In this document: one piece after another, positions 44,423 to 57,130 of the stretch | Layout of the letters: every line of letters begins with the position of its first letter | How positions within the stretch are numbered: position 1 is the stretch's first letter | DNA from: Parasponia andersonii | Taxonomy: Eukaryota; Streptophyta; Magnoliopsida; Rosales; Cannabaceae | Direction: 5' to 3' | NCBI GenBank assembly: GCA_002914805.1 | Contig: JXTB01000328.1 | Span: 341,620 to 405,619 of the forward strand | DNA length: 64,000 nt | Made by a program: the position numbers and the translations under genes | The notes under the pieces: generated by a model | Database searches by the model: none | What the model was told of the DNA's origin: nothing | The model's input: only the letters and a program-made list of their open reading frames with translations

Positions 44423-47344
44423 TGTAACGCTCTCTAGCTTAACTATACGACTATGTAGGTTAAACTAGGATGCATTACTCTTTCATAAACCATGACTTTT
44501 GTTTTGTTCAAAAATTTGGGCCCATTTAAACTTTTTAAACTCCGAAAGAACCTGTGCGACATTACTTTCTGAAAGTGTCTTTACAAACTGTACAACCAAA
44601 AAGTCCTTATCCATTTATCTTGCCATCCGTAGCAATATCTACATCACACCAAAATATCAAAATACAAAGAAAACATCACCCACAAGTCAAGCTCGTCTAC
44701 ATCTGTATGATCGTGGCGACAAGAAAGCGTGCTAGCCAACTGATAACTCTATACATCATATATCTCATCATCTGCAGGATAGGAACTAAATAAGCTAATG
44801 CTCAGTAAGTAAAGATCATGCATGCTCGTGAACATATTTCATTCATAAACTTTATTGAAATTCCTATCGTACTCTTTCTTCAATAACTTTTCATTTTGAT
44901 GCACTTTTCTTAGAAAACATTTCTATATAGGGCCCTTGAGTACATTACAAAGTCGCAGTAGTTAGTAGGCTATACTCACCAATGCGGGAAGGAAACACAT
45001 GGCCAATGCGAATCATACCTACCCAACGCAGACCGACTAGGTAATGAACCTAAAATATTTCATAGTATAATACTCAGTCCAGGCAGTTAGTAAGCCGTGC
45101 CCACCTATGTGGGAAGGATGCATGTGCAAACAATACTTACCCAACGCAGATAGACTAGATAATGTACTTAAAAAATATCTTGTAAAATTAGTATAATGGT
45201 ACTACTTTAAATCCAATGCGTGGAATACTTCATTTCTTTTAAAATCAATCATGCCTAAATGATCATGCCATGCTTATATTTCCACAAACTTTGCAACAAC
45301 AATATAAATAACATATTATTGAAATAATGCACATAAGCATGTAGGAAAACATCTTGTATCTACTATTGTTCTTTTGATGCAGTTAAAATAAATCTTCACT
45401 TCCCTTGTGTCCGGTAGAAAAGATAGTGGAAAAGGTCAGTATTCTCTGTGGCAAAGTGTGTGGAAGACCAGATGTCAATTTTATTAGTAACACTATCACT
45501 ACAATGTAAAATGTTTAAAGAAAATAAGTACAAGACCGAATCACAACTTTTACAAAAGAAGGAACCCTAATCACAAAATGAACCAAAATGTCATCTACTT
45601 TCATAAAAACTAGTCTATTTGCTTCTAAATGGTATCATTTGGTTCTAAAAATATTTGGACAGCACCTCCCCTATTTTTAAGACATCCCCACATGATTAAA
45701 ATCATGGTTTAAGACTTGTAATAACAATCAAGAACTTAATTCCCACATATATAACTCAAAGAGGATCATTTAGAGCAACCAAAGGTACAATTGAATTCCT
45801 TTCATTTTAAACAAAGTTTAAAACCACTTTTACACTTTTCTATTGTCAGAAAAAGCAACAAAAAAATATATTTACATCATGGGATCAACAAAATATACAT
45901 TTCAATTTTATAAAATCAGATTACAAGTACGAGGAGCTTATTCTATCAATGGAAACACTTGAAAACACTTGAATCCACAAGTAGCAAATTTTGGGGCTTT
46001 AAGACTAATTTTAATCTTCCACTTAAATTATGTATTTCCAACCATATATAAGGTTATCTTAGACATTAATTCATCAAATAAAAGCTTTAATTAAAGAGAT
46101 AAATCAATAAAATAAATTACCAATTCTAAATTCGACAAAAAGCTCGGCTTGACTAGTTTGAACTTTTGTTGAAGCTCTTGCCTTCTACTTCCATAAAACT
46201 GATTTCTAAAGCTTTGAAATTGATCTTAAGACTCAATAGAATCTAGAGGAAACATTATTTAAGTAGTATCAAGTGGAGAATTGAAATAACAAAACAAAAC
46301 CTAGGAAGAAGAACTGGTAGAATTACCTTGACTAGTTTGAACCTATCTTACTTTGTTGAGCTCCAAATTGAGTTCTAACACTTGGAAACTCTTAGATATG
46401 AATAAGGGGAGTTTAGAAAAGTATAGAAAATGGCTGGAGTGGTTCAAGTCATGGCTCGTGAGGAAGAGGAAAGAAATGACCAGATTTGGTCAAAAATCAA
46501 TACTTAAAGGCTAGGAATGGCATAACTTAAATTCTAAGGGGTATTTTGGGTATTTTTCACCTTACTTTCCATGTGTCCATGTTTAAAACATTCTTAGCAT
46601 ACTCACCACATTACTGGTCAATCCTATAAACTCAAGTGTAGACCAAAATGGTGAAACCTAGATTAGAAAATGAAATCTAGTCATATTTTGACTTATGATC
46701 CTATATGACCAATCTTATTGTAATTTGGTGGAACCTAGCCACATAACCAACCATTAAACATAAAAATAAAGTCAATTAGACTCCAATTGATGATGCAAAT
46801 ATAATATAATTGCCCAATTAATAGAATGCACAAAGACGACATTATGCGATTACGTTGAATCTAAGCTAGCTTAGTGTAATTAAACACAGTTCAGTATACT
46901 GACTACCCTCTCATGCTTACCTCGGACGAACATTTTTGAAAGTGCTAGAAATGAGTCATGAAAATTAAATCAAAGGTATTTGATGTGCTAAATGCACAGT
47001 GAATTTGGTTCCGAAAAGCGTGAAAAATGCATTTTACAGAAAATTACTATTTGACCAAGTTATCAATAGACATGGTTTTTAATGCATGTGCATAAAGTAT
47101 TATTATTCATGAATGTATTCTTTGTTCTTTTCATACACCAAGCTCTCTCTCTGAGAGTACTGAGCCTTTACATTGCATGGGAATACTTCGACAACCATTA
47201 GTATAATAATATATATTAAAAGCATTTAACGATCAAAATGAGCAATTTATCATAAAATTGGCACTAGTTTCATGATATGTCTATTATGTAATATGAACAT
47301 GTTTATTATTGGCCTATTATGTATGTGAGAATCTTGGGCATTAC
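44423..47344 (-). mobile_element. 5' LTR of chromovirus H
   Basis: Repeats 36492-39380. In plus order it starts TGTAACGCTCTCTAGC and ends GAGAATCTTGGGCATTAC, lacking the final A because it is fused to element I at 47344/47345. Its left flank is internal H sequence with the primer site, as expected. Contains the 125-bp internal duplication. No gene. Confidence 0.86.
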
Positions 47345-48418
47345 TTATCAAGTGGAGAATTGAAATAACAAAACAAAACCTAGGAAGAAGAACTAGTAGA
47401 ATTACCTAGACTAGTTTGGACCTATCTTACTTTCTTGAGCTCCAAATTTAATTCTACCACTTGGAAATGCTTAGATATGGATAAGAGGAGTTGGGAGAAG
47501 TATAGAAAGTGCTGGAGAGGTTCAAGTTGTCGTTGCGGAGAAAGAGAAAAGAAATGACCAGATTTGGTCAAAAATCAATACTTAAAGGCAAAGAATGGCA
47601 TAACTTAAATTCTAAGGGGTAATTTGGCATAACTTAATTTCCATGTGTCCAGCTCTAAAACATCTTTATCATGCTCACCACATTGCTGGTCAATCCTATA
47701 CACTCAAGTGTAGACCAAAATACTGAAACCTAACTTAGATAGTGAAATCTAATCACACTTTGACTTATGATCCTATGTGGCCAATCTTATTGTAATTTGG
47801 TGGAATCTAGCCCCATAACCAATCATTAAACATAAAAAGAAAGTCAATTAGACTCAAATTGATGATGCAAACATAGTATAATTGCCCAATTAATAGAATG
47901 CACAAAGATGAGATTATGTGATTAAGTTGAATCTAAGCTAGCTTAGTGTAATTAAACACGGTTGAGTACAGTGACTGCCGCCTCGTGCTTACTTGGAAAG
48001 AACATTTTTGAAAATACTAGAAATGAGTCCTAAACATTGAATTAAATCTATATGACGTGCTAAATGCATAGTGAATTTTGCTCCATAAAGCGTGAAAGAT
48101 GCATTTTACCAAAAAACTACTATTTGACCAAGTTATCAATAGACATGGTTTTTAATGTATGTGCATATCGTATTATTATTCATGAATGTATTCTTTGTTC
48201 TTTTCACACACCAAGCTCTGTCTCTGAGGGTATAGGGCCTTTACACTACATGGGGACACTTCGACAAGCATTAGAATAATAATATATATTAAAAGCATTT
48301 AACGATCAAAATGGGCAATTTTTCATAAAAGTAACACTAGTTTCATGATATGTCTATTATATAATATGAATAGGTTAATTATTGGCCTATTATGTATGTG
48401 AGAATCTTGGGCATTACA
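47345..48418 (-). mobile_element. 3' LTR of chromovirus I, truncated
   Basis: Matches only the last third of the C/H-family LTR, from TATCAAGTGGAGAATTG (as at 46267) to GGGCATTACA at 48418, then the CCTTCTTTCTTT polypurine remnant. The first ~1.85 kb of the LTR is missing at the fusion with H. A 71-aa frame at 48064 is a chance ORF. Confidence 0.82.
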
Positions 48419-48457
48419 ATCCTTCTTTCTTTATTAAATTTCGTCCCCGAAATTTTC

Positions 48458-49500
48458 TTACCCAAATAAGTGAGGATACTTAGTTTTCATCTCTTCTTCT
48501 CTTTCCCATGTGGCCTCCTCTACTTCGTGGTTTCTCCACAATACTTTGACCAAAGGGATCTTCTTGTTTCTAAGCTCCTTCTCTTTTCTCTCCAAAATCT
48601 CCACTAGTTTTTCTTCATAACTCACATCTTTGCTCAACTCCAATGGCTCGTAAGTCAAAACATATGAAGGGTTTGGAACATATCTTCTAAATATAGAGAC
48701 GTAAAAAACATTGTGCACGTTTGACAGTATGGGTGGTAATGCAAGTCTATAGGCAACATCTCGAACTTTTTCACGTATCTCAAATAGGCCTATATATCTA
48801 GGACTAAGCTTCTCTTTCTTCCCAAACCTCATGATTCCTTTCATGGGGGCAACCTTCAAAAATACTTTGTCCCCAACAGCAAATCTTACCTCTCTGTTTC
48901 TAGGATCAGCATAATACTTCTGTCTGCTCCGTACAGCTAATTACCATTTACGAATCTTTTCTACTGCTACAGCTGTTTCTCTTACCAATTCTGGACCAAG
49001 AAATTTCCTTTCTTCCATCTCATCCCAATGAATTGGAGATCTACATTTTCTTCTATATAAGGCTTCATACGAAGGCATTTCAATTGAAGCTTGATAACTA
49101 TTGTTGTGGGAAAATTCTATCAATAGCAAGTACTTGCTCCAAGATCCATGAAAATCTAACACACCTTTTCTAAGCATATCCTCAAGAGTTTGTATGGTTC
49201 TCTCTGATTGTCCATTTGTTTGAGGATGAAAAGCTGTACTGAATGCTAGTTTTGTACCCATAGCCTCCTGAACCCTCTTCCAAAATTTTGAAGTGAATCT
49301 AGCAATTCGGTCAGAAATAATAACCTTTGGAACACCATTTAGTCTAATGATTTCTTGAACATACAACCAAGCCAATTGATCTAAACTATAAGTCACTTTA
49401 ATCAGTAGGAAATGGGCTGACTTAGTATATCTATCCACAATAACCCAAATAGCATCATGGCCTTTATTCGTCTTAGGAAGTCCAACCACCAAATCCGTGG
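48458..49500 (-). pseudogene. chromovirus integrase core, C-terminus and chromodomain (element I)
   Basis: Core open at 49492-48941: 'DAIWVIVDRYTKSAHFLLI' (D), 'VIISDRIARFTSKFWKR' (D kept, the usual following Asp is Ile), '[19 protein letters not shown]' (E), 'CRSPIHWDEMEERKFLGP'. After a stop at 48941, the C-terminal part (48859-48458) has 'GLFEIREKVRDVAYRLALPP', 'NVHNVFYVSIFRRYVPNPS' and the chromodomain 'IPLVKVLWRNHEVEEATW', which looks intact. It ends at 48458. Confidence 0.85.
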
Positions 49501-50403
49501 CAATCTTTTCCCATTTTCATTGTGGCACATGTATGGGCTTTAATGTACTAGCAGGTCTTTGATGTTCAGCTTTAACTTGTTGACATGTGAGACATTGTTC
49601 TACAAACTCAATCACATCCCTCTTCATACTTGGCCACGAGTAATGCATTTTCAAATCCCTATATATCTTTATAATACCAGGATGCACAGAGTATGGAGTA
49701 GTGTGAGCTTCTATTAATATCTTCTTTCCTATTGTTCCGTCTGGCACACATAGTCTATTTCTGTATCTAATTACACCATCACTAGAAATCCGGAAGGCTA
49801 CCTCCTTTCTAGACTCTATCTTAGTCTTTAAACCTTTCAGATAGGGATCCGTATTCTGGTCTTGCTTGATTCTCTCTAAAATTGTAGGTTGCAAAATAAG
49901 AGCTGCTAATCTCTCCATTAAACCTATAGGCAGAATCTCTAATTCCAATCGATGCAAATCCATCAAAAGATGCTTTCGATCAACATACTTAAGTGACATA
50001 GTAGCTAATGATTTTCTACTTAGAACATCAGCAACCATATTAGCTTTTCCTAGATGATAGTTAATCTCACAGTCATAGTCTTTCACCAGTTCATGCCATC
50101 TTCTTTGTCTCATATTTAGTTCCTTTTGTGTAAATAAATACTTGAGACTTTTATGGTCTATGTAGATTTGACATCTTTCTTTATAAAGATAATGTCTCCA
50201 ACTCTTCAGTGCAAAACTATTGCTACTAGCTCTAAATCATGAGTAGGATAATTCTTTTCATATTCTTTTAGTTGCCAAGAAGCATAGGTGATAACCTTAC
50301 CATTTTGCATTAGAACACAACCTAGACTATTCTTTGAAGCATCACTGTAAACAACAAATCCTCCTAATCCAGTGGGTATAGAAAGTATCGGAGCTGTGAC
50401 CAA
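49501..50403 (-). pseudogene. chromovirus RNase H and integrase zinc module (element I)
   Basis: RNase H: '[19 protein letters not shown]', '[21 protein letters not shown]', then a shift near 50210 ('AIVLH'). '[22 protein letters not shown]' follows. Linker and zinc module: '[21 protein letters not shown]', '[19 protein letters not shown]', '[19 protein letters not shown]' (H-H-C-C kept). Close to H throughout, supporting one family. Confidence 0.83.
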
Positions 50404-51387
50404 ACCTTAACTCTTGCAAACTCTTTTCACAATTATCATCCCAATGAAATTTCACGTTCTTTCTAGTCAACTGAGTTAATGGAGAAGCCAACTTAGAAAC
50501 TCCTTCCACGAATCTTCTATAGGGACCAGCTAATCCTAAGAAACTACGAATCTCTGAAATATTTGTAGGTCTTGACCAATTACTTATAGCTTCAACCTTC
50601 ATTGGATCCACAGAAATACCATTTCCAGACACTACATGACCAAGGAAGATAACCTTCTCTAACCAGGACTCACACTTCTTAAACTTTGCATACAACTACT
50701 TTTCTTTTAGGATCGTCAAAATTGTTCTCAAATGCTCCATGTGCTATGCCCTTGAGTATGAGTAGATCAAAATATCATCAATGAATACTATAACGAAACT
50801 ATCTAGGAAATCCTTAAATACTCTTTTCATCATATCCATAAAAGCAGCTGGAGCATTAGTTAAACCAAAGGGTATCACTAAAAACTCATAGTGTTCGTAT
50901 CTCGTCCTAAAGCTATCTTAGGAATATCATCTTCCTTAATCTTCAGTTGATGGTATCCCAATCTTAAATCATTCTTGGAAAATACTGACGCACTTTGTAA
51001 CTGATCAAACAAATCATTAATTCTTGGGAAAGGATATTTATTCTTGATTGTAACCTTATTTAACTCTTTATAATCAATACAAAGCGTCATAGTTCCATCT
51101 TTCTTATTTACAAATAGCACTGGAGCATCCCATGGTGAAAAGCTTGGACGTATGAAACCCTTGTCCAAAAGCTCTTGTAATTGTACCTTTAATTCCTTCA
51201 ACTCTGCTGGAGCCATTCTATATGGTGCTTTAGAAATAGGAGCAGTGCCAGGTTGCAAGTCAATAGCAAACTCTATCTCTGTATTGGATGGTAATCCGGG
51301 TAAATCTTCTCGGAATACCTCAAGAAATTTATTAACTACTGGTACTTCCTGGTGGCTGAAATACTACTCTCTTACTGTAATATCAAG
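50342..51387 (-). pseudogene. chromovirus reverse transcriptase, with deleted protease end (element I)
   Basis: N-terminal '[19 protein letters not shown]', '[19 protein letters not shown]', '[19 protein letters not shown]'; then the catalytic '[15 protein letters not shown]' near 50770, and '[13 protein letters not shown]'-type text (Ser for Phe here) with '[21 protein letters not shown]'. A stop in place of Gln lies near 50698. Upstream, at about 51352, a ~160-bp deletion relative to H joins RT linker to protease text ('QPPG' region), and Gag/protease are otherwise absent. Confidence 0.82.
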
Positions 51388-51508
51388 TCTGTCCTATATT
51401 ATGATTTTTATTTTTATTGTGTTTTAAATCTATGATTATGATAAGTGAAACGGTTACAGTGAAATACGCACATGAAACCCAAGTTGGACTACGTGCCTAT
51501 TGAGAAAC
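51388..51508. other. filler DNA between I pol and LTR fragment
   Basis: About 121 bases with no match in H, C or other parts of the window. It lies between a protease fragment of I and an internal point of an LTR, so it marks a repaired break. No gene or repeat is recognised in it. Confidence 0.55.
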
Positions 51509-53259
51509 AAATATCTTCTAAAATTAGTACAATGGTACTATTTTAAATCCAATGCGTGGAAAACTTCATTACTTTGAAAGTCATGCCTAAATGATCAAGC
51601 CATGCTTATGTTTCTGTAAACTTTGCAACGATAATATAAATAACATATAATTGAATACACATAAGCATATAGGAAAACATCTTGTATCTACTATTGTTCT
51701 TGTAATGCAGTTAAAATAAATCTTCACATACCTTGTTTCCGGTATAAAAGATAGTGGAAAGGGTTAGTATCCTTTGTGGCAAGGTGTGTGGAAGACCTGA
51801 TGTCAATTTTATTACTAACATTATCACAACAATGTAAAATATTTAAATAAAATAAGTACAAGACTGAATCATAGCTTTTACAAAAGAAGGAACCCTAATC
51901 ACAAAATGAACCAAAATGTCATCTACTTTCATAAAAACTACTCCATTTGCTTCTAAATGGTACCATTTCGTTATAAAAATATTTGGACAGGACCTCTCCT
52001 ATTTTTAGGACATCCTCACATGATTAAAATCATAGTTTAAGACATGTAATAACAATCAACAAGCCAATTCCCACATATATAACTCGAAGAGGATCATTTA
52101 GAGCAACCTAGGTACACTTGAATTCCTTTCATTTTAAACAAAGTTTAAGACCACTTTTACACTTTTCTATTGTCACAAATAACAACAAAACAAATATATT
52201 TACATCATGGGATCAAAAAAATATACATTTTAATTTTATAAAATCAGATTACAAGTATGGAGAGCTTATTCTAATAATGGAAACACTTGAAAACTCTTGA
52301 ATCCACAAGTAGCAAACTTTGGGACTTTAAGACTAACTTTAAATCCTCCACTTAAATTCTGTATTTCCAACCATATATAAGGTTTCTTTAGACCTTAATT
52401 CATCAAATACAAGCTTTAATTAAAGAGCTAAAGCAATGGAAATAAATTACCAATTCTAAATTCCACAAAAATTTACCTTTACAAGTTTGAACTTTTGTTC
52501 AGGCTCTTGCCTTCTACTTCCACAAAACTGATTTTTAAGGCTTTGAAATTGATCTTAGCACTCAAGAGGACCTAGAGGAAACATTACTTAAGTAGTATCA
52601 AGTGGAGAATTGAAATAACAAAACAAAACATAGGAAGAAGAACTAGTAGAATTACCATGACTAGTTTGGACCTATCTTGCTTTCTTGAGCTCCAAATTGA
52701 GTTCTACCACTTGGAAATTCTTAGATATGGATAAGTGGAGTTGAAAGAAGTATAGAAAGTGACTGGAGTGGTTCAAGTCGTGGCTGGAGAGGAAGAGGAA
52801 AGAAATGACTAGATTTGGATAAAATCAGTACTTCAAGGCTAAGAATAACATAACTTAAATTTTAAGGGGTATTTTGGGTATTTTGCACCTTAATTTGCAT
52901 GTGTCTAGCTCTAAACCATCCTTAGCATACTCACCACATTACTGGTCATTCCTATACACTAAAGTGTAGACCAAAATACTGAAACCTAGTTTAGAAAGTG
53001 AAATATAGTCAAACTTTGACTTATGATCCTATATGGCTAATCTTATTGTAATTTGGTAGAACCTAGCCCTATAACCAATCATTAAATATAAATAGAAAGT
53101 CAATTAGACTCTAATTGATGATACAAACATAGTATAATTGCCCAATTAATAGAATGCACAAAGATGAGATTATGCGATTAAGTTGAATCTAAGCTAGCTT
53201 AGTGTAATTAAACACGGTTCAGTACAGTGACTGCCGCCTCGTGCTTACCTAGAAAGAAC
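51509..53259 (-). mobile_element. LTR fragment of the C/H/I family (probably I 5' LTR)
   Basis: Matches H LTR from AAATATCTT(C/G)TAAAATTAGTA (about 37250 and 45175) to CTCGTGCTTACCTAGAA (about 38990). It lacks the first ~760 bases and the last ~400. The right end is the insertion point of F at 53260; the left is the filler. A short motif CCAACCATATATAAGG near 52368 matches the candidate TATA box of the family. The 60-aa frame at 52118 is chance. Confidence 0.82.
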
Positions 53260-53810
53260 TGTAACATCCCCCGATTTCACACACGTACGTAAGAATATTT
53301 GTATAATTATTTAGTGAAATCGGGAGATGCTACTCAACTTAGAACTGACAAAAGAGTGAAAAATTAAAACTTTTTAAACTTTTTGAAATAAAAAAGAACC
53401 CCAATTATAATTGTACATACTCCAATGTATACATATATACACCCTTGCTACGTGGGCTTCTCATAATATATACATAATAAACACACACAAATGCTCATAT
53501 ACACAAGCCGTGGTCAGAAAGTCGGCACTCCTCCTCTAACTCACATATCATCTGTACCTTCTGCAATGTAAGAATATTAATGACTATGAAACTCAGTAAG
53601 TAACATATATAGATACAAAGTGCATAAAATATGAAATAGATGATCATATGGTTGGGATCCTTGTGTATATTATATTGCCTGACAAGACTGTGAATTGCAT
53701 ACTGAGCCACTCAGAGAACATATAACATATCATGAGCTATATGGAGGTCTTGAGCCCTAGAGAATCCCCTCTGTGTACAGCAGAGGTCCACCCCATACCG
53801 CCATCAAAAT

Positions 53811-53890
53811 ATTCCCAAAGGAATCATAGCGTCCCTAAAAGGACCAGAGTATTCCCAAAGGAAGCAGAGTGTTCCCGAAGGAACCATATC
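53811..53890 (-). promoter_or_regulatory. four 20-bp repeats with heat-shock-element-like motifs in the F LTR
   Basis: Units at 53811, 53831, 53851 and 53871, for example GTTCCCGAAGGAACCATATC. On the minus strand this reads GGTTCCTTCGGGAAC followed by ACTCT, giving TTCGGGAACACTC, two exact heat-shock boxes of three. It is the same array, in the same place, as 34393-34472 in E. Confidence 0.6.
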
Positions 53891-55130
53891 ACATATTTGG
53901 GCACTGGCTCGCCACACCGTATTCACCAACACTCGTCAGGCAATATAAATACATCACGTGTTCATGACCTATGCAAAACTAAATGAAAAATACGTATGTA
54001 CACATATTCACAAATTCTATATTCACAAATTCCACAAATTCATAAAATAAAGAATTTCTTACATTGCAGGTGTGACGTTACTTACCTCGATTTATGGACT
54101 TCAAGTGATTTTGTGTGAAATGCTCCCACTCAAAGTACGTTTAACGTGTCCCTAATATTTTTCAAGTAATAAATTTTATTTGACTAGAAATGGATGAGAC
54201 CACATAATTTCTTATTATTTTTATTTTTCTATTATTATTTTTAAAATAAGAGAACACTAAATAATAAGTAACAAGATCTTTCAAAATTACATATCAATTA
54301 AAATCAAAATTTTATCATACATCCACAATTAAAAAAATAAAATAGTGAAGATATAGTCTTATACTTAGCAGACGATAAGTAATTGGTCTTTACAAAACTA
54401 TTAGTAAATTAACTAACAATAACAAATAAATGTCCAAGGTTCTAATTTAACCTTCCGCATAAAGAGTATAAGCTTATATCCATAAATAATTATTTCAATT
54501 GAAAACTTTTCACATTCACATTGTATTTATATATACACGTACTAATTAAGGAATTATAGACTTATAAAATAGTCCAGAAAGTATTTAATTCAGGAACACT
54601 AATATAAGGCATATCTGAATCTTACTCTCAATTTATTACATAGACTTCATCTATTCTTGATATAAAAGAAAGACACCATCAAAAACCAAGTCTAACGACT
54701 CTTCCCAAAAACACAGTAGTTCATGAAAATTGATTACATAAATAATAAGGATTCCTAAAGTCTCAAACGTATAATTTAGAGCCATGATATTTATATATGT
54801 ATCACTAGTATACAAACTCGTGAAACAAATCTTACAAAGAGAACAACAATAGCAATTAAAATGGTTACCTTAATTGTATTAAACTATCCCAAGAGATGGA
54901 AGGATTCTTGGTACACAAAATTACTAGAAGAAAGGATTGAATATAATGATCATAGAAATTAATTCTTTAGTGGAAGCTAAGTTGGAAATGAAGAGAAGGG
55001 GAGAGGTACTTAATGGTTGTGGTAATCGGTGGAAGGTGTAGGAAGTTTTCCCTTTTTTTTTTGTTTCTTTTACAATTTCAAGTGTATATAAATAATGGAA
55101 ATTATCACCGACTCAACTTTCGGCTATTCT

Positions 55131-55168
55131 TTTTATTTATTTATTTATTTATTATTATTATTATTATT
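55131..55168. repeat. TTTA/TTA microsatellite in the F LTR
   Basis: A run of five TTTA units passing into about six TTA units. Not seen in the E LTR. Confidence 0.9.
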
Positions 55169-55689
55169 TGATAGACACATAGATAGTCAGATTAAGGAAA
55201 GTAATAATAAGAATAATATTTAACATATACATTTTAAGACAATATAGCCAATAGTTTAGTACGTATATCTCCTGTACACAATTTTGAGTTACAAGAAAAA
55301 TCTCTCAAGCGCATAGAACAATAATATAACTAAGAAAAGTCATGTGATTAGATCAAACAAAAATCTCTATAACAATGCCACACGTAGAAATATAACTAAA
55401 TATTTTATCAAATAATTAATCAAAATATTTACTAAATTATTAAAAAGTCATAAAAGAATTATAGACTTAAACACATCAAACTTGTACCGAGAGTGCAATC
55501 CGAGCATTTCGCAGCAAAATTACTTCATAAATTAGAATTATAAGATAATCAATATACTAAAACAAGTACTCAAAATTAAGTGCCCATATACGCATTTATA
55601 TATAAAAGAAAATTTTATGAAATAATGTTATTATTAGCTATTTAATATTACGAGAAGTTGGGTGTCGTATACGACCTTGGGATATCACA

Positions 55690-55701
55690 ATTCTCCCCTC
55701 C
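55690..55701 (-). other. polypurine tract of element F
   Basis: On the minus strand GGAGGGGAGAAT directly precedes the 3' LTR start TGTGATATCCC. It is preceded by the TTTCGAGGACGAAATTT motif found after the stop codon in G. Confidence 0.85.
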
Positions 55702-55725
55702 TAATAAAAATTTCGTCCTCGAAAT

Positions 55726-56190
55726 TTACTTACCAAACAATTCTAGATATTGACTTTTCATTTCATCTTCTCGTTCCCATGTGGCTTCCTCAACAGAATG
55801 ATTTCGCCACAGGACTTTCACTAAAAGATTCATTATGTTTCTCATTTCTTTCTCTTTTCTATCTAAAATCTGAACTGGACGTTCCTCGTAGTTTACTTTT
55901 GGATCTAACTCAAATAGTTCCTGGCTAAGAATGTGGGATGGATTTGATACATACTTTCTCAGCATAGAAACATGGAAGACATTATGTACAGTTGATAACT
56001 CGGCGGGTAGGGTAAGCCTATAAGTGACATTTCCAACTTCCTCTAGGATTTCATAGGGACCAGTGAATCTCGAGCTCAACTTTCATTTCTTTCCGAATCT
56101 CATAACACCTTTCATAGGGGCAATCTTAAGAAATACTTTATCACCAACAGAAAAGTGTAAAGGTCGACATTTCGGATCTACCTAAAGCTT
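55726..56190 (-). pseudogene. integrase C-terminus and chromodomain (element F)
   Basis: An open 117-codon stretch: 'GPYEILEEVGNVTYRLTLPA', 'TVHNVFHVSMLRKYVSNPSHI', 'NYEERPVQILDRKEKEMRN' and the chromodomain 'LLVKVLWRNHSVEEATWERED', with a stop at 55726. The upstream part (56080-56190) is in frame except for a stop after 'FGKK'. Confidence 0.85.
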
Positions 56191-57130
56191 TTGTCTACTT
56201 TAAGCTGCTATCATACGTTTTTTGATCTTCTCAACAGCTTCAGCTGTATCTCTAACAATATCAGGACCCAAATAACGTCTCTCTCTAACCTCATCCCAGT
56301 GAATAGGAGATCTGCACTTTCTTCCATACAATATCTCATAAGGTGCAACACCAATCGTCGCTTGAAAACTGTTATTATAGGAGAACTCAATCAATGATAA
56401 GTAATGGTTCCATGATCCTTGAAAATCCATGACACAAGCTCTCAGCATATCTTCTAAGATCTGAATAGTCCTCTCATCCTGACCATCTTTCTGAGGATGG
56501 AATGCAGTACTAAATTTAAATTTAGTACTCAAAGCTCGTTGTATACTCTTCCAGAATTTTGAGGTAAATCTGGCATCTATATCTGAGATTATAGAAACTA
56601 GAATCCCATGAAGCCTAACAATCTCCTTAATGTACAATGCTGCAAGTTTATCCATAGAGTAGGTCATAGAAATCGGAATAAAATGAGCTACCTTAGTGTG
56701 TCTATCGACTATGACCCAAACTGCATCTTGATAAGATACTGTCTTCGGTAACCCAACTACAAAATCCATAGCAATCTCCTCCCAATTCCACTCAGGCAAT
56801 GGTAGTGGTTGCAACTCTCTTGCTGGTCTCTTGTGCTCAACCTTTATCTGCTGACATGTTAAGTAACGTTCCACAAATTTGAAAATATCTTTTTTCATTC
56901 CTGCCCACCAGTAAAGAATCTTCAAATCGTTGTATATTTTAGTAGTACCTGGATGGACTGAATATGGAGTATTGTGCGCTTATACTAGAATTTCTTGCTT
57001 GATACTTCTGTCATCTGGTACACAAAGTCTACCCTGGAATCTGATTATTCCTTCAGTAGAAATACTAAAATCTGACTTTTTTCCTGACTCCACTAATTCT
57101 TTATATCCAACCAATTCAGGATCTTCATTC
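56191..57130 (-). pseudogene. chromovirus integrase (element F)
   Basis: A 241-codon open stretch (56925-56200): 'YWWAGMKKDIFKFVERYLTCQQ' (the first Cys of the zinc module is Tyr), 'DAVWVIVDRHTKVAHFIPI' (D), 'SIISDIDARFTSKFWKSI' (D), 'DERTIQILEDMLRACVMDF' (E), 'CRSPIHWDEVRERRYLGP', 'KIKKRMIAA*'. The N-terminal zinc His part is at 56930-57010 in another frame ('[15 protein letters not shown]'). The core is the longest unbroken integrase in the window. Confidence 0.86.

Larger units (their letters stand above)
53260..55689 (-). mobile_element. 3' LTR of chromovirus F (family EF)
   Basis: In plus order it starts TGTAACATCCCCCGATTT and ends GGGATATCACA. It aligns with the E LTR over its length (2430 against 2377 bp) and with the fragment at 1-94. 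Contains the four-unit 20-bp array (53811-53890) and a TTTA/TTA microsatellite (55131-55168). The 84-aa frame at 53732-53986 runs through the 20-bp array and is not a gene. Confidence 0.87.

Noticed and set aside
53732-53986. 84-aa open frame as a small gene
   Set aside because: It lies in the F LTR and its Pro/Ser/Lys content comes from the 20-bp repeats; not open in the E LTR.
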